Assembly: GCA_027924585.1 (NCBI GenBank)
Contig: BSBM01000917.1
Location: 9,229,501-9,293,500, forward strand
Source: Larix kaempferi
Lineage: Eukaryota; Streptophyta; Pinopsida; Pinales; Pinaceae
DNA: 64,000 bases
Reading direction: 5' to 3'
The translations under genes and the position numbers were made by a program. The notes beneath the pieces were generated by a model. That model was not told where the DNA came from. It made no database searches and was given only the letters and a program-made list of their open reading frames with translations. This document shows, one piece after another, positions 50,458 to 63,500 of this stretch; positions within the stretch are counted from its first letter, which is position 1, and each line of letters opens with the position of its first letter.

Positions 50458-53400
50458 GGACGCATGTGCAAACTACAGAAAGTCGTTATGACGTAGAATT
50501 TGCATACTTTGTTGATTCGATTTATGAAATAAAACACATTTTCTAAAAACTCGTGTTTTTTAACAAATCATGTAAACCTTCTAGAAGCTGTGATTTTAAA
50601 AAACGGGGGAAGTAAGCTTTTCTTATTTCCAAACGCATGCGCAAACAATAGAAAGTCATTATGATGTAGAATGTGCATACTTTGTTGATTCCATTTATGA
50701 AATAAAACACATTTTCTAAAAACTCGTGTTTTTTAAGAAATCATGTAAACCTTCTAGAAGCTGTAATTTTAAAAAATGGGGGAAGTAAGCTTTTCTTTTT
50801 TCCGGACGGATGCGAAAACTATAGAAAGTCGTTATGACGTAGAATGTGCATACTTTGTAGATTCCATTTATGAAATAAAACAAATTTTCTAAAAACTTGT
50901 GTTTTTTACGAAATCATGTAAACCTTCTAGAAGCTGTGATTTTAAAAAACGGTGGAAGTAAGGTTTTCTTATTTCCGGACGCATGCGCAAACTATAGAAT
51001 GTCATTATGACGTAGAATGTGCATACTTTGTAGATTTCATCTATGAAATAAAACACATTTTCTAAAAACTCGTGTTTTTTACGAAATCATGTAAACCTTC
51101 TAGAAGCTGTGATTTTAAAAAACGGGGGAAGTAAGCGTTACTTATTTCCGGACGCATGCGCAAACTATAGAAATTCGTTATGACGTAGAATGTGCATACT
51201 TTGGAGATTCCATTTATGAAATAAAACACATTTTCTAAAAACTCGTGTTTTTTACGAAATCATGTAAACCTTCTAGAAGCTCTGATTTTAAAAAACGGTG
51301 GAAGTAAGCTTTTCTTGTTTCCGGACGCATGAGTAAACTATAGAATGTCGTTATGACGTAGAATGTGCATACTTTGTATATTCAAATTTATGAAATAAAA
51401 CACATTTTCTAAAAACTCGTGTTTTTTACGAAATCATGTAAACCTTCTAGAAGCTGTGATTTTAAAAAACGGTGAAAGTAAGCTTTTCTTATTTCCGGAC
51501 GAATGCGCAAACTATAGAAAGTTGTTATGACGTAGAATGTGCATACTTTGTTGATTCCATTTAAGAAATAAAACACATTTTCTAAAAACTCGTGGTTTTT
51601 ACGAAATCATGTAAACCTTCTAGAAGCTGTGATTTTAAAAAACGGTGGAAATAAGCTTTTCTTTTTTCCGGACGCATGCGCACACTATAGAAAGTCGTTA
51701 TGACGTAGAATGTGCATACTTTGTAGATTCCATTTATGAAATAAAACACATTTTCTAAAAACTCGTGTTTTTTACGAAATCATGTAAACCTTTTAACAGT
51801 TGTGATTTTAAAAAACGGTGGAAGTAAGCTTTTCTTATTTCCGGACGCATGCATAAACTATAGAAAGTTGTTATGACGTAGAATGTGCATACTTTGTTGA
51901 TTCCATTTATGAAATAACAAACATTTTCTAAAAACTCATGTTTTTTAAGAAATCATATAAACGTTCTAGAAGCTGTGATTTTAAAAAATGGGGGAAGTAA
52001 GCTTTTCGTATTTCCGGACGCATGCGCAAACTATAGAAAGTCGTTATGACGTAGAATGTGCATACTTTGTATATTCCATTTATGAAATAAAACACATTTT
52101 CTAAAAACTCGTGTTTTTTACGAAATCATGTAAACCTTCTAGAAGCTGTGATTTTAAAAAATGGGGGAAGTAAGCGTTACTTATTTCCGGACGCATGCAC
52201 AAACTATAGAAATTCGTTATGACGTAGAATGTGCATACTTTGTAGATTCCATTTATGAAATAAAACACATTTTCTAAAAACTCGTGTTTTTTACGAAATC
52301 ATGTAAACCTTCTAGAAGCTCTGATTTTAAAAAACAGTGGAAGTAAGCTTTTCTTGTTTCCGGACGCATGAGTAAACTATAGAATGTCGTTATGACGTAG
52401 AATGTGCATACTTTGTAGATTCAAATTTATGAAATAAAACACATTTTCTAAAGACTCGTGTTTTTTACGAAATCATGTAAACCTTCTAGAAGCTGTGATT
52501 TTAAAAAACAGGGGAAGTAAGTTTTTCTTATTTCCGTACGCATGCGCAAACTATAGAATGTTGTTATGACGTAGAATGTGCATACTTTGTAGATTCCATT
52601 TATGAAATAAAACACATTTTCTAAAAACTCGTGTTTTTTACGAAATCATGTAAACCTTCTAGAAGCTGTGATTTTAAAAAACGGTGAAAGTAAGCTTTTC
52701 TTATTTCCGGACGAATGCGCAAACTATAGAAAGTCGTTATGACGTAGAATGTGCATACTTTGTTGATTCCATTTAAGAAATAAAACACATTTTCTAAAAA
52801 CTCTTTTTTTTTACGAAATCATGTAAACCTTCTAGAAGCTGTGATTTTAAAAAACGGTGGTAGTAAGCTTTTCTTATTTTCGGATGCATGCGCAAACTAT
52901 AGAAAGTCGTTATGACGTAGAATGTGCATACTTTGTAGATTCCATTTATGAAATAAAACACATTTTCTAAAAACTCGTGTTTTTTACGAAATCATGTAAA
53001 CCTTTTAACAGTTGTGATTTTAAAAAACGGTGGAAGTAAGCTTTTCTTATTTCCGGACGCATGCATAAACAATAGAAAGTTGTTATGACGTAGAATGTGC
53101 ATACTTTGTCGATTCCATTTATGAAATAACACACATTTTCTAAAAACTCGTGTTTTTTAAGAAATCATATAAACCTTCTAGAAGCTGTGATTTTAAAAAA
53201 TGGGGGAAGTAAGCTTTTCTTATTTCCAAACGCATGCATAAACTATAGAAAGTCGTTATGACGTAGAATGTGCATACTTTGTTGATTGCATTTATGAAAT
53301 AAAACACATTTTCTAAAAACTCGTGTTTTTTAAGAAATCATGTAAACCTTCTAGAAGCTGTGATTTTAAAAAACGGGGAAGTAAGCTTTTCGTATTTCCG

Positions 53401-53970
53401 GACGCATGCGCAAACTATAGAAAGTCGTTATGACGTAGAATGTGCATACTTTGTAGATTCCATTTATGAAATAAAACACATTTTCTAAAAACTCGTGTTT
53501 TTTACGAAATCATGTAAACCTTCTAGAAGCTGTGATTTTAAAAAACGGTGGAAGTAAGCTTTTCTTATTTCCGGACGCATTCGCAAACTATAGAATTTCG
53601 TTATGACGTAGAATGTGCATACTTTGTAGATTCCATTTATGAAATAAAACACATTTTCTAAAAACTCCTGTTTTTACGAAATCATATAAACCTTCTAGAA
53701 GCTGTGATTTTAAAAAACGGTTGATTAAGCTTTTCTTATTTCCGGACGCATGCGCAAACTATATAAACTCGTTATGACATAGAATGTGCATACTTTGTTG
53801 ATTCCATTTATGAAATAAAAACACATTTTCTAAACACTCGTGTTTTTTAAGAAATCATGTAAACCTTCTAGAAGTTGTGATTTTAAAAGACGGGGGAAGT
53901 AAGCTTTTCTTATCTCCGGACGCATGCGCAAACTATAGAAAGTCATTATGTGGTAGAGTGTGCATACTTT
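50319..53970 (+). repeat. Segmental satellite duplication in domain 2, copy B
   Basis: This is the partner of 36859-41210 without the internal 4-monomer duplication. Some whole-monomer and point differences exist inside it, such as the T-run CTCTTTTTTTT monomer near 52803, which replaces the usual CTCATG or CTCGTGG copy and carries domain 1-like variants. Confidence 0.75.
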
Positions 53971-54436
53971 GTAGATTCGATTTATGAAATAAAACACATT
54001 TTCTAAAAACTTGTGTTTTTTACGAAATCATGTAAACCTTCTAGAAGCTGTGATTTTAAAAAACGGGGGAAGTAAGCTTCTCTTATTTCCAAACGCATGC
54101 GCAAACAATAGAAAGTCATTATGATGTAGAATGTGCATACTTTGTTGATTCCATTTATGAAATAAAACACATTTTCTAAAAACTCGTGTTTTTTAAGAAA
54201 TCATGTAAACCTTCTAGAAGCTGTAATTTTAAAAAATGGGGGAAGTAAGCTTTTCTTTTTTCCGGACGGATGCGAAAACTATAGAAAGTCGTTATGACGT
54301 AGAATGTGCATACTTTGTAGATTCCATTTATGAAATAAAACACATTTTCTAAAAACTTGTGTTTTTTACGAAATCATGTAAACCTTCTAGAAGCTGTGAT
54401 TTTAAAAAACGGTGGAAGTAAGGTTTTCTTATTTCC

Positions 54437-54522
54437 GGACGCATGCGCAAACTATAGAATGTCGTTATGACGTAGAATGTGCATACTTTGTTGATTCCAT
54501 TTAAGAAATAAAACACATTTTC
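54437..54522 (+). repeat. Half-length 86-bp monomer
   Basis: The monomer stops at ACACATTTTC and the next monomer starts at once with GGACGTATGCGC. This removes 87 bp, bases 87-173, almost exactly the second half. The join lies where TTTTC resembles the normal TTTCC before GGACG, so slippage between short matches could explain it. It shifts the downstream phase by half a repeat. Confidence 0.92.
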
Positions 54523-54539
54523 GGACGTATGCGCAAACT

Positions 54540-56600
54540 ATAGAAAGTCATTATGACGTAGAATATGCATACTTTGTAGATTCCATTCATGAAATAAAAC
54601 ACATTTTCTAAAAACTCGTGTTTTTTACGAAATCATGTAAACCTTCTAGAAGCTGTGATTTTAAAAAACGGTGAAAGTAAGCTTTTCTTATTTCCAGACG
54701 AATGCGCAAACTATAGAAAGTCGTTATGACGTAGAATGTGCATACTTTGTAGATTCCATTTATGAAATAAAACACATTTTCTAAAAACTCGTGTTTTTTA
54801 CGAAATCATGTAAACCTTTTAACAGTTGTGATTTTAAAAAACGGTGGAAGTAAGCTTTTCTTATTTCCGGACGCATGCATAAACTATAGAAAGTTGTTAT
54901 GACGTAGAATGTGCATACTTTGTTGATTCCATTTATGAAATAACACACATTTTCGAAAAACTCGTGTTTTTTAAGAAATCATATAAACCTTCTAGAAGCT
55001 GTGATTTTAAAAAATGGGGGTAGTAAGCTTTTCTTATTTCCGGACGCATGCGCAAACTATAGAAAGTCGTTATGACGTAGAATGTGCATACTTTGTAGAT
55101 TCCATTTATGAAATAAAACACATTTTCTAAAAACTCGTGTTTTTTACGAAATCATGTAAACCTTCTAGAAGCTGTGATTTTAAAAAATGGGGGAAGTAAG
55201 CGTTACTTATTTCCGGACGCATGCGCAAACTATAGAAATTCGTTATGACGTAGAATGTGCATACTTTGTACATTCCATTTATGAAATAAAACACATTTTC
55301 TAAAAACTCGTGTTTTTTACGAAATCATGTAAACCTTCTAGAAGCTCTGATTTTAAAAAACAGTGGAAGTAAGCTTTTCTTGTTTCCGGACGCATGAGTA
55401 AACTATAGAATGTCGTTATGACGTAGAATGTGCATACTTTGTAGATTCAAATTTATGAAATAAAACACATTTTCTAAAAACTCGTGTTTTTTACGAAATC
55501 ATGTAAACCTTCTAGAAGCTGTGATTTTAAAAAACAGGGGAAGTAAGTTTTTCTTATTTCCGGACGCATGCGCAAACTATAGAAAGTTGTTATGACGTAG
55601 AATATGCATACTTTGTAGATTCCATTCATGAAATAAAACACATTTTCTAAAAACTCGTGTTTTTTACGAAATCATGTAAACCTTCTAGAAGCTGTGATTT
55701 TAAAAAACGGTGAAAGTAAGCTTTTCTTATTTCCGGACGAATGCGCAAACTATAGAAAGTCGTTATGACGTAGAATGTGCATACTTTGTAGATTCCATTT
55801 ATGAAATAAAACACATTTTCTAAAAACTCGTGGTTTTTACGAAATCATGTAAACCTTCTAGAAGCTGTGATTTTAAAAAACGGTGGAAATAAGCTTTTCT
55901 TTTTTCCGGACGCATGCGCAAACTATAGAAAGTCGTTATGACGTAGAATGTGCATACTTTGTAGATTCCATTTATGAAATAAAACACATTTTCTAAAAAC
56001 TCGTGTTTTTTACGAAATCATGTAAACCTTTTAACAATTGTGATTTTAAAAAACGGTGGAAGTAAGCTTTTCTTATTTCCGGACGCATGCATAAACTATA
56101 GAAAGTTGTTATGACGTAGAATGTGCATACTTTGTTGATTCCATTTATGAAATAACACACATTTTCGAAAAACTCGTGTTTTTTAAGAAATCATATAAAC
56201 CTTCTAGAAGCTGTGATTTTAAAAAATGGGGGTAGTAAGCTTTTCTTATTTCCGGACGCATGCGCAAACTATAGAAAGTCGTTATGACGTAGAATGTGCA
56301 TACTTTGTAGATTCCATTTATGAAATAAAACACATTTTCTAAAAACTCGTGTTTTTTACGAAATCATGTAAACCTTCTAGAAGCTGTGATTTTAAAAAAT
56401 CGGGGAAGTAAGCGTTACTTATTTCCGGACGCATGCGCAAACTATAGAAATTCGTTATGACGTAGAATGTGCATACTTTGTAGATTCCATTTATGAAATA
56501 AAACACATTTTCTAAAAACTCGTGTTTTTTACGAAATCATGTAAACCTTCTAGAAGCTGTGATTTTAAAAAACAGGGGAAGTAAGTTTTTCTTATTTCCG
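54540..56600 (+). repeat. 6-7-monomer tandem duplication
   Basis: Markers GAATATGCAT with CCATTCATG recur at 54561 and 55600 (1,039 bp, six monomers). AACAG/AACAA recurs at 54821 and 56033 (1,212 bp, seven monomers). The first copy therefore lacks one monomer, the one with GGAAATAAGC. A stretch near 54933-55121 is repeated at 56145-56333, including the unusual ATTTTCGAAAAACTCG and GGGGGTAGTAAGC. Confidence 0.8.
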
Positions 56601-57879
56601 AACGCATGCGCAAACTATAGAAAGTTGTTATGACGTAGAATGTGCATACTTTGTAGATTCCATTTATGAAATAAAACACATTTTCTAAAAACTCGTGTTT
56701 TTTACGAAATCATGTAAACCTTCTAGAAGCTGTGATTTTAAAAAACGGTGAAAGTAAGCTTTTCTTATTTCCGGACGAATGCGCAAACTATAGAAAGTCG
56801 TTATGACGTAGAATGTGCATACTTTGTTGATTCCATTTAAGAAATAAAACACATTTTCTAAAAACTCGTGTTTTTTACGAAATCATGTAAACCTTCTAGA
56901 AGCTGTGATTTTAAAAAACGGTGGAAATAAGCTTTTCTTTTTTCCGGACGCATGCGCAAACTATAGAAAGTCGTTATGACGTAGAATGTGCATACTTTGT
57001 TGATTCCATTTATGAAATAAAACACATTTTCTAAAAACTCGTGTTTTTTAAGAAATCATGTAAACCTTCTAGGAGCTGTGATTTTAAAAAACGGGGGAAG
57101 TAAGCTTTTCTTATTTCCGGACGGATGCGGAAACTATAGAAAGTCGTTAAGACGTAGAATGTGCATACTTTGTTGATTCCATTTATGAAATAAAACACAT
57201 TTTCAAAAAATCGTGTTTTTTACGAAATCATGTAAACCTTCTGGAAGCTGTGATTTTAAAAAACGGTGGAAGTAAGCTTTCCTTATTTCCGGACGCATGC
57301 GCAAACTATAGAAAGTTGTTATGACGTAGAATGTGCATACTTTGCTGATTCCATTTATGAAATAAAACAGATTTTCTAAAAACTCTTGTTTTTTACGAAA
57401 TCATGTAAACCTTCTAGAAGCTGTGATTTTAAAAAACGGGGAAGTAAGCTTTTCGTATTTCCGGAAGCATGCGCAAACTATAGAAAGTCGTTATGACGTA
57501 GAATGTGCATACTTTGTAGATTCCATTTATGAAATAAAACACATTTTCTAAAAACTCGTGTTTTTTACGAAATCATGTAAACCTTCTAGAAGCTGTGATT
57601 TTAAAAAACGGTGGAAGTAAGCTTTTCTTATTTCCGGACGCATTCGCAAACTATAGAATTTCGTTATGACGTAGAATGTGCATACTTTGTAGATTCTATT
57701 TATGAAATAAAACACATTTTCTAAAAACTCCTGTTTTTTACGAAATCATATAAACCTTCTAGAAGCTGTGATTTTAAAAAACGGTTGATCAAGCTTTTCT
57801 TATTTCCGGACGCATGCGCAAACTATAGAAAGTCGTTATGACGTAGAATGTGCATACTTTGTTGATTCCATTTATGAAA

Positions 57880-59610
57880 TAAAACACATTTTCTAAACAC
57901 TCGTGTTTTTTAAGAAATCATCTAAACCTTCTAGAAGCTGTGATTTTAAAAAATGGGGGAAGTAAGCTTTTCTTATCTCCGGACGCATGCGCAAACTATA
58001 GAAAGTCATTATGCGGTAGAATGTGCATTGTTTGTAGATTCGATTTATGAAATAAAACACATTTTCTAAAAACTCGTGTTTTTTACGAAATCATGTAAAC
58101 CTTCTAGAAGCTCTGATTTTAAAAAACGGTGGAAGTAAGCTTTTCTTATTTCCGGACGCATGTGCAAACTACAGAAAGTCGTTATGACGTAGAATGTGCA
58201 TACTTTGTTGATTCCATTTATGAAATAAAACACATTTTCTAAAAACTCGTGTTTTTTAACAAATCATGTAAACCTTCTAGAAGCTATGATTTTAAAAAAC
58301 GGGGGAAGTAAGCTTTTCTTATTTCCAAACGCATGCGCAAACAATAGAAGGTCATTATGATGTAGAATGTGCATACTTTGTTGATTCCATTTATGAAATA
58401 AAACACATTTTCTAAAAACTCGTGTTTTTTAAGAAATCATGTAAACCTTCTAGAAGCTGTAATTTTAAAAAATGGGGGAAGTAAGCTTTTCTTTTTTCCG
58501 GACGGATGCGAAAACTATAGAAAGTCGTTATGACGTAGAATGTGCATACTTTGTAGATTCCATTTATGAAATAAAACACATTTTCTAAAAACTTGTGTTT
58601 TTTACGAAATCATGTAAACCTTCTAGAAGCTGTGATTTTAAAAAACGGTGGAAGTAAGGTTTTCTTATTTCCGGACGCATCCGCAAACTATAGAATGTCG
58701 TTATGACGTAGAATGTGCATACTTTGTAGATTCCATCTATGAAATTAAACACATTTTCTAAAAACTCGTGTTTTTTACGAAATCATGTAAACCTTCTAGA
58801 AGCTGTGATTTTAAAAAACGGGGGAAGTAAGCGTTACTTATTTCCGGACGCATGCGCAAACTATAGAAATTCGTTATGACGTAGAATGTGCATACTTTGT
58901 AGATTCCATTTATGAAATAAAACACATTTTCTAAAAACTCGTGTTTTTTACGAAATCATGTAAACCTTCTAGAAGCTCTGATTTTAAAAAACGGTGGAAG
59001 TAAGCTTTTCTTTTTTCCAGACGCATGAGTAAACTATAGAATGTCGTTATGACGTAGAATGTGCATACTTTGTAGATTCAAATTTATGAAATAAAACACA
59101 TTTTCTAAAAACTCGTGTTTTTTACGAAATCATGTAAACCTTCTAGAAGCTGTGATTTTAAAAAACAGGGGAAGTAAGTTTTTCTTATTTCCGGACGCAT
59201 GCGCAAACTATAGAAAGTTGTTATGACGTAGAATGTGCATACTTTGTAGATTCCATTTATGAAATAAAACGCATTTTCTAAAAACTCGTGTTTTTTACGA
59301 AATCATGTAAACCTTCTAGAAGCTGTGATTTTAAAAAACGGTGGAAATAAGCTTTTCTTTTTTCCGGACGCATGCGCAAACTATAGAAAGTCGTTATGAC
59401 GTAGAATGTGTATACTTTGTAGATTCCATTTATGAAATAAAACACATTTTCTAAAAACTCGTGTTTTTTACGAAATCATGTAAACCTTTTAACAGTTGTG
59501 ATTTTAAAAAACGGTGGAAGTAAGCTTTTCTTATTTACGGACGCATGCATAAACTATAGAAAGTTGTTATGACGTAGAATGTGCATACTTTGTTGATTCC
59601 ATTTATGAAA
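57880..59610 (+). repeat. 10-monomer higher-order repeat, copy 1
   Basis: This 1,731-bp unit is followed directly by a near-identical copy. Reading both copies by eye I see only two substitutions (near 59029 and 59410). The unit includes the rare variants TGCGGTAGAATGTGCATTG, GATTCGATTT, ACTACAGAAAG, AGAAGGTCATTATG, GCATCCGC, GAAATTAAAC and TTATTTACGG. Confidence 0.92.
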
Positions 59611-61341
59611 TAAAACACATTTTCTAAACACTCGTGTTTTTTAAGAAATCATCTAAACCTTCTAGAAGCTGTGATTTTAAAAAATGGGGGAAGTAAGCTT
59701 TTCTTATCTCCGGACGCATGCGCAAACTATAGAAAGTCATTATGCGGTAGAATGTGCATTGTTTGTAGATTCGATTTATGAAATAAAACACATTTTCTAA
59801 AAACTCGTGTTTTTTACGAAATCATGTAAACCTTCTAGAAGCTCTGATTTTAAAAAACGGTGGAAGTAAGCTTTTCTTATTTCCGGACGCATGTGCAAAC
59901 TACAGAAAGTCGTTATGACGTAGAATGTGCATACTTTGTTGATTCCATTTATGAAATAAAACACATTTTCTAAAAACTCGTGTTTTTTAACAAATCATGT
60001 AAACCTTCTAGAAGCTATGATTTTAAAAAACGGGGGAAGTAAGCTTTTCTTATTTCCAAACGCATGCGCAAACAATAGAAGGTCATTATGATGTAGAATG
60101 TGCATACTTTGTTGATTCCATTTATGAAATAAAACACATTTTCTAAAAACTCGTGTTTTTTAAGAAATCATGTAAACCTTCTAGAAGCTGTAATTTTAAA
60201 AAATGGGGGAAGTAAGCTTTTCTTTTTTCCGGACGGATGCGAAAACTATAGAAAGTCGTTATGACGTAGAATGTGCATACTTTGTAGATTCCATTTATGA
60301 AATAAAACACATTTTCTAAAAACTTGTGTTTTTTACGAAATCATGTAAACCTTCTAGAAGCTGTGATTTTAAAAAACGGTGGAAGTAAGGTTTTCTTATT
60401 TCCGGACGCATCCGCAAACTATAGAATGTCGTTATGACGTAGAATGTGCATACTTTGTAGATTCCATCTATGAAATTAAACACATTTTCTAAAAACTCGT
60501 GTTTTTTACGAAATCATGTAAACCTTCTAGAAGCTGTGATTTTAAAAAACGGGGGAAGTAAGCGTTACTTATTTCCGGACGCATGCGCAAACTATAGAAA
60601 TTCGTTATGACGTAGAATGTGCATACTTTGTAGATTCCATTTATGAAATAAAACACATTTTCTAAAAACTCGTGTTTTTTACGAAATCATGTAAACCTTC
60701 TAGAAGCTCTGATTTTAAAAAACGGTGGAAGTAAGCTTTTCTTTTTTCCGGACGCATGAGTAAACTATAGAATGTCGTTATGACGTAGAATGTGCATACT
60801 TTGTAGATTCAAATTTATGAAATAAAACACATTTTCTAAAAACTCGTGTTTTTTACGAAATCATGTAAACCTTCTAGAAGCTGTGATTTTAAAAAACAGG
60901 GGAAGTAAGTTTTTCTTATTTCCGGACGCATGCGCAAACTATAGAAAGTTGTTATGACGTAGAATGTGCATACTTTGTAGATTCCATTTATGAAATAAAA
61001 CGCATTTTCTAAAAACTCGTGTTTTTTACGAAATCATGTAAACCTTCTAGAAGCTGTGATTTTAAAAAACGGTGGAAATAAGCTTTTCTTTTTTCCGGAC
61101 GCATGCGCAAACTATAGAAAGTCGTTATGACGTAGAATGTGCATACTTTGTAGATTCCATTTATGAAATAAAACACATTTTCTAAAAACTCGTGTTTTTT
61201 ACGAAATCATGTAAACCTTTTAACAGTTGTGATTTTAAAAAACGGTGGAAGTAAGCTTTTCTTATTTACGGACGCATGCATAAACTATAGAAAGTTGTTA
61301 TGACGTAGAATGTGCATACTTTGTTGATTCCATTTATGAAA
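59611..61341 (+). repeat. 10-monomer higher-order repeat, copy 2
   Basis: This is the second copy at an exact 1,731-bp offset. It breaks where ATAAAACACATTTTCTAAACAC in copy order is replaced by ATAACAAACA near 61342. The near absence of differences makes it the youngest duplication visible in the array. Confidence 0.92.
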
Positions 61342-63500
61342 TAACAAACATTTTCTAAAAACTCGTGTTTTTTAAGAAATGATATAAACCTTCTAGAAGC
61401 TGTGATTTTAAAAAATGGGGGAAGTAAGCTTTTCTTATTTCCAAACGTATGCATAAACTATAGAAAGTCGTTATGACGTAGAATGTGCATACTTTGTTGA
61501 TTGCATTTATGAAATAAAACACATTTTCTAAAAACTCGTGTTTTTTAAGAAATCATGTAAACCTTCTAGAAGCTGTGATTTTAAAAAACGGTGGAAGTAA
61601 GCTTTTCTTATTTCCGGACGCATTCGCAAACTATAGAATTTCGTTATGACGTAGAATGTGCATAGTTTGTAGATTCCGTTTATGAAATAAAACACATTTT
61701 CTAAAAACTCGTGTTTTTTACGAAATCATGTAAACCTTCTAGAAGCTGTGATTTTAAAAAACGGTGGAAATAAGCTTTTCTTTTTTCCGGACGCATGCGC
61801 AAACTATAGAAAGTCGTTATGACGTAGAATGTGCATACTTTGTAGATTCCATTTATGAAATAAAACACATTTTCTAAAAACTCGTGTTTTTTACGAAATC
61901 ATGTAAACCTTTTAACAGTTGTGATTTTAAAAAACGGTGGAAGTAAGCTTTTCTTATTTCCGGACGCATGCATAAACTATAGAAAGTTGTTATGACGTAG
62001 AATGTGCATACATTGTTGACTCCATTTATGAAATAACACACATTTTCTAAAAACTCGTGTTTTTTAAGAAATCATATAAACCTTCTAGAAGCTGTGATTT
62101 TAAAAAATGGGGGAAGTAAGCTTTTCTTATTTCCAAACGCATGCATAAACTATAGAAAGTCGTTATGACGTAGAATGTGCATACTTTCTTGATTGCATTT
62201 ATGAAATAAAACACATTTTCTAAAAACTCGTGTTTTTTAAGAAATCATGTAAACCTTCTAGAAGCTGTGATTTTAAAAAACGGGGAAGTAAGCTTTTCTT
62301 ATTTCCGGACGCATGCGCAAACTATAGAAAGTCGTTATGACGTAGAATGTGCATACTTTGTAGATTCCATTTATGAAATAAAACACATTTTCTAAAAACT
62401 CGTGTTTTTTACGAAATCATGTAAACCTTCTAGAAGCTGTGATTTTAAAAAACTGTGGAAGTAAGCTTTTCTTATTTCCGGACGCATTCGCAAACTATAG
62501 AATTTCGTTATGACGTAGAATGTGCATAGTTTGTAGATTCCATTTATGAAATAAAACACATTTTCTAAAAACTCCTGTTTTTTACGAAATCATATAAACC
62601 TTCTAGAAGCTGTGATTTTAAAAAACGGTTGATTAAGCTTTTCTTATTTCCGGACGCATGCGCAAACTATATAAAGTCGTTATGACGTAGAATGTGCATA
62701 CTTTGTAGATTCCATTTATGAAATAAAACACATTTTCTAAACACTCGTGTTTTTTTACGAAATCATGTAAACCTTCTATAGGTGGGATTTTAAAAAACTG
62801 TCGAAGTAAGCTTTTCTTATTTCCGGACGCATGCGCAAAGTATAGAATGTCGTTATGACGTAGAATGTGCATACTTTGTTGATTCTATTTATGAAATAAA
62901 ACACATTTTCTAAAAAATCATGTTTTTTACGAAATCATATAAACCTTCTAGATGCTGTGATTTTAAAAAACGGGAGAAGTAAGCTTTTCTTATTTCCGGA
63001 CGCATGCGCAAAGTATAGAAAGTCGTTATGACGTAGAATGTGCATACTTTGTTGATTCCATTTATGAAATAAAACACATTTTCTAAAAACTCGTGTTTTT
63101 TAAGAAATCATGTAAACCTTCTAGGAGCTGTGATTTTAAAAAACGGGGGAAGTAAGCTTTTCTTATTTCCGGACGGATGCGGAAACTATAGAAAGTCGTT
63201 AAGACGTAGAATGTGCATACTTTGTTGATTCCATTTATGAAATAAAACACATTTTCTAAAAACTCGTGTTTTTTACGAAATCATGTAAACCTTCTGGAAG
63301 CTGTGATTTTAAAAAACGGTGGAAGTAAGCTTTCCTTATTTCCGGACGCATGCGCAAACTATAGAAAGTTGTTATGACGTAGAATGTGCATACTTTGCTG
63401 ATTCCATTTATGAAATAAAACAGATTTTCTAAAAACTCTTGTTTTTTACGAAATCATGTAAACCTTCTAGAAGCTGTGATTTTAAAAAACGGTGGAAGTA

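Larger units (their letters stand above)
48961..63500 (+). repeat. 173-bp satellite array, domain 2 (second stretch)
   Basis: About 84 monomers belong to the domain 2 repertoire. The AACAG marker of the TTTTAACAG monomer is at 51795, 53007, 54821, 56033 (as AACAA), 59491, 61222 and 61914. This stretch holds the least diverged tandem duplication of the window (57880-61341) and a half-length monomer at 54437-54522. Around 48.97-49.3 kb the class identity is mixed, so the left boundary is approximate. No gene is visible. Confidence 0.85.
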
